The translations under genes were made by a program, and so were the position numbers. The notes beneath the pieces were generated by a model, which did not search any database, was not told where the DNA came from, and saw nothing but the letters and a program-made list of their open reading frames with translations. A stretch of 64,000 nucleotides of DNA from Sphagnum magellanicum (lineage: Eukaryota; Streptophyta; Sphagnopsida; Sphagnales; Sphagnaceae), in NCBI GenBank assembly GCA_021904315.1, contig CM038912.1, positions 24,774,949 through 24,838,948 of the forward strand, read 5' to 3'. Positions 62,001-64,000 of the stretch are shown in pieces; the stretch's first letter is position 1; every line of letters starts with the position of its first letter.

Positions 62001-62916
62001 CAAATACAAATCAGATTAAGAAAAGTCGAAACCTCTTGGTTTGGCTTGGTAAAATGGTTTTGACCCAGGTTTTCTGCACAGTTTGGTGAGGTTGGTAAAA
62101 GGCACAGCACAGACTAACACCTCCCAGAGGAAAGTAATAAGTATGATCTGTGTGCTTCTCCCTGTTTTTGATTGGCCAATCATAATCATTGGTCGAGGTG
62201 GTTTACTATTAGTTTCCAACTTATTTCGAGTCCTATTAGTTATAGTTTTATGGATGGGGTTGGAAAAAAAAAAAAGTAAACTTGGATGTGAGAAATATTT
62301 TTGCAGGGTCACATACTGAGCACCTCTAGTGATGCTCTTAGCTGTGTTAGCAATACCTGATCTTGTGTTTCATTGTTTTTCTGTCTGCTCACCCCAGAAC
62401 CCTCCTCAAGCTGCTGGAGGATAAACTCTTTTCATTTGTAGCCTTGCAACTTACATCCCAATCTTCCTTGACAACCCTGGGTGAATATTCTCAGAGCAAA
62501 CTCTGACAAATTGCAAATTTTCTTTCCTACTGTCTTGGCATTGATCCATCACATGTTCCTCTGGTTTGACATTGATGAAGCAACAAATGATTGGAAAAAT
62601 TTGCAGGCGGTCATCATTCTTTAACCGGAACACAGTATCTATAGTGGAACAAATGGTGGAGGGAGGCTGTGTGGAACAAGATGGTTGCTTGGGAGATGAT
62701 CAATCACGTTTGCTGCAGCAAATTGAGGTGCCAATCCAATATGTGAATCACCAGTTCTGTGATCTCTTCACTGGCCTTCTGCGGGAGAAAGGCATTCTGT
62801 CTCTGGGCATATACCGTGCCTGTGGCACACTGGGATCTCCAACAGCATACGTGTTGACAAATCCTTTGAAGGAAACTATTATAAATGCTGGAGATCTTGT
62901 CTATGTGCTATGTTGA
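53092..62916 (+). CDS. Slo/BK-type potassium channel (multi-exon; S1-S2 exons unresolved)
   Basis: Exons supported: 53092-53388 (soluble N-terminus, MSSRVIESS), about 56455-56606 (S3-S4), 56833-56921 (S5), 57230-57354 (turret, pore helix), 57585-57718 (filter TVGYGD at 57591, S6), 58023-58150, 58419-58470, 58677-58818, 59036-59229, 59670-59838, 60043-60135, 60516-61389, 61530-61887 and 62607-62916. Every junction from 56606 on is GT-AG with matching phase, giving over 1030 residues. Two RCK domains follow the pore. RCK1 shows RYLIISGSVSFQAV, GHVEFMEGSPV, AAIFLLANKQ and SCVVRGLYTLITNLF. RCK2 shows HILVCCQRNW, IYFIKGSPIYELDL, LLVEMHDTIGFFYLRP and ends GDLVYVLC. This is Slo architecture: pore at the N-terminal side, tandem cytosolic gating ring binding ions such as Ca2+. 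No Asp-rich 'calcium bowl' is seen, so the ligand is open. S4 carries only two clear Arg (FSRFIR). Membrane-located; which membrane is unknown. Confidence 0.9.
53389..56454 (+). other. Channel introns containing unresolved S1-S2 exons
   Basis: Exon 1 ends in phase 0 at 53388 and the S3-S4 exon begins near 56455, so one or more exons for the first helices must lie here. Candidates are a hydrophobic run at 54215-54300 (VIVVNTWLMAWRYFVF) and another at 56247-56310 (LDSIFLLSVSMIEWM), but neither has splice sites I could confirm. At 53693-53775 there is a copy of the dispersed repeat seen at 13097, 19393 and 20117. A (CT)n tract lies at 53980-53996. Confidence 0.45.
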
Positions 62917-64000
62917 TGTAATAATAAATTTCAGTCTAGATCTGCACTGCCAAGCAAGCGGTACTCAAGGCCTCATCACCTTACAGCTACACTCAAATTT
63001 GAGATGAAACAGGGATTAGAGGCCAAACTAGGGCCCAAAGACAGGGTGACTTTAGGGATAATTCTAATAACATGTACAAAGTTGCTAGGACTTTTTGCAA
63101 TGGGTACTCTTGAGTTTCCCAATGTTAGCTTTAAGTGCACCATCGTGTAGAGGATATCAATAAAGGTTCAACTTGCCAAAAATGGGATTCCTCAATCAGT
63201 TTCTACTTGTGGAGTTGCAACAATGTGGCTTCAGAATTTGCAGAGTCAAGCTACACCCAGCTAGCCCAGTCTGCAACTTCTGCATATCTTTGCATTTTGT
63301 TGTAAGATGGGTAAAGCCAACTGAAGGTGGAAGATGACATCAAAATGTCAAGCTACACCCAGCTAGCTTCTTATTCTAGGCTTTTAAACAATAATTTTTA
63401 TGATCTTGCAAATATAGCATGTTTAATATTTTACATGATCAAAATAAAATATAAATTAATTATTTGTAAACAATTGTATACAATGAGCTTGACATATTTG
63501 TTATAATGTTCTTAATTTTGCACATCATGTTGATGAATCTTTGTGACCTGATTATATATAGTCTCACAAACTTTATGAAACAATTCATAAATATATGTGA
63601 ACTTGACAATTGATTGATCAATAAAATAAATGGTACACCATACTTAAGATACAAATGCAAGATGAAAATGAGAGAGAAGCACAGGGTCAAACAAATTTGC
63701 TTTTCAAAAAAATAATCAACGATCAAATAAAACTTCCATTGATAATAGGCTAATGGTGCAAGATTTAACAAATAAATATTGGAAAACAATACAAAAGCTC
63801 ATGAGTTAAGAGCTCCTAATCTACTAATTGAATCTATTGATAAATAATATCTAAAATGTTGAGTACACAAACATATATGTTATAAATATATCTTTTCTTT
63901 TTTTAGTATTGTGCATTAATGTGTATTTATATTAATCATATTTTGATTTTTAGAACAAAGATAACTTTATTATAGAACTAATTAAATTATAATTTTTAAT
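62917..64000. other. Channel 3' flank and AT-rich intergenic DNA
   Basis: An AATAAA-like word (AATAATAAATTTC) occurs about 10-20 bases after the stop and another (TCAATAAAGG) at about 63157-63166, either of which may serve for polyadenylation. A phrase TCAAGCTACACCCAGCTAGC is repeated at about 63247 and 63349. Beyond 63400 the sequence is very AT-rich and empty. Confidence 0.45.

Noticed and set aside
1..64000. CRISPR arrays, bacterial operons, riboswitches, plastid inserts
   Set aside because: The tandem arrays have no spacer-repeat architecture, genes are spliced and eukaryotic, and no organelle gene was recognised.

Overview
This window looks like nuclear DNA of a land plant with a transposon-rich genome. 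Four multi-exon genes with GT-AG introns sit in AT-rich, repeat-filled intergenic DNA. A Slo/BK-type potassium channel, a family I know as absent from flowering plants, together with decayed Penelope-like and unusual LINE-like reverse transcriptases and a chromodomain Ty3/gypsy element, points to a seed-free plant (bryophyte, lycophyte or fern). The species cannot be named from this sequence.

Layout. 1-15.7 kb: no convincing gene; tandem arrays with ~42, ~91, 40 and 44 bp units, an inverted repeat at 2.46-2.6 kb, and a foldback transposon at 6.16-6.78 kb. 15.7-18.4 kb (minus): a complete FLOE/DUF1421 gene in three exons. 18.8-19.3 kb: a second copy of the foldback transposon family. 21.4-23.3 kb: a non-autonomous CACTA-like element with a TAT target duplication. 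23.35-29.40 kb: a complete but stop-ridden Ty3/gypsy chromovirus with a TACAC target duplication and a possible Tf1-style self-primer. 29.7-34.6 kb: an older Ty3/gypsy relic apparently interrupted by a solo LTR. 35.9-40.9 kb (minus): AP-5 complex beta subunit gene, five exons. 43.0-45.3 kb and 47.0-48.2 kb (minus): a LINE-like and a Penelope-like reverse-transcriptase relic. 49.1-51.3 kb (minus): GINS subunit PSF1, six exons. 51.74-52.11 kb: a short Helitron-like element. 53.1-62.9 kb (plus): Slo-type K+ channel, at least 14 exons.

The four host genes belong to unrelated processes (water-responsive condensate protein, endosomal trafficking, DNA replication initiation, ion transport) and form no operon or obvious cluster. 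PSF1 and the channel are divergently oriented about 1.8 kb apart, with the Helitron-like element between them. Exon boundaries were set by hand from open frames, splice dinucleotides and phase agreement. The main unresolved part is the exons for the first channel transmembrane helices, between 53.4 and 56.45 kb.
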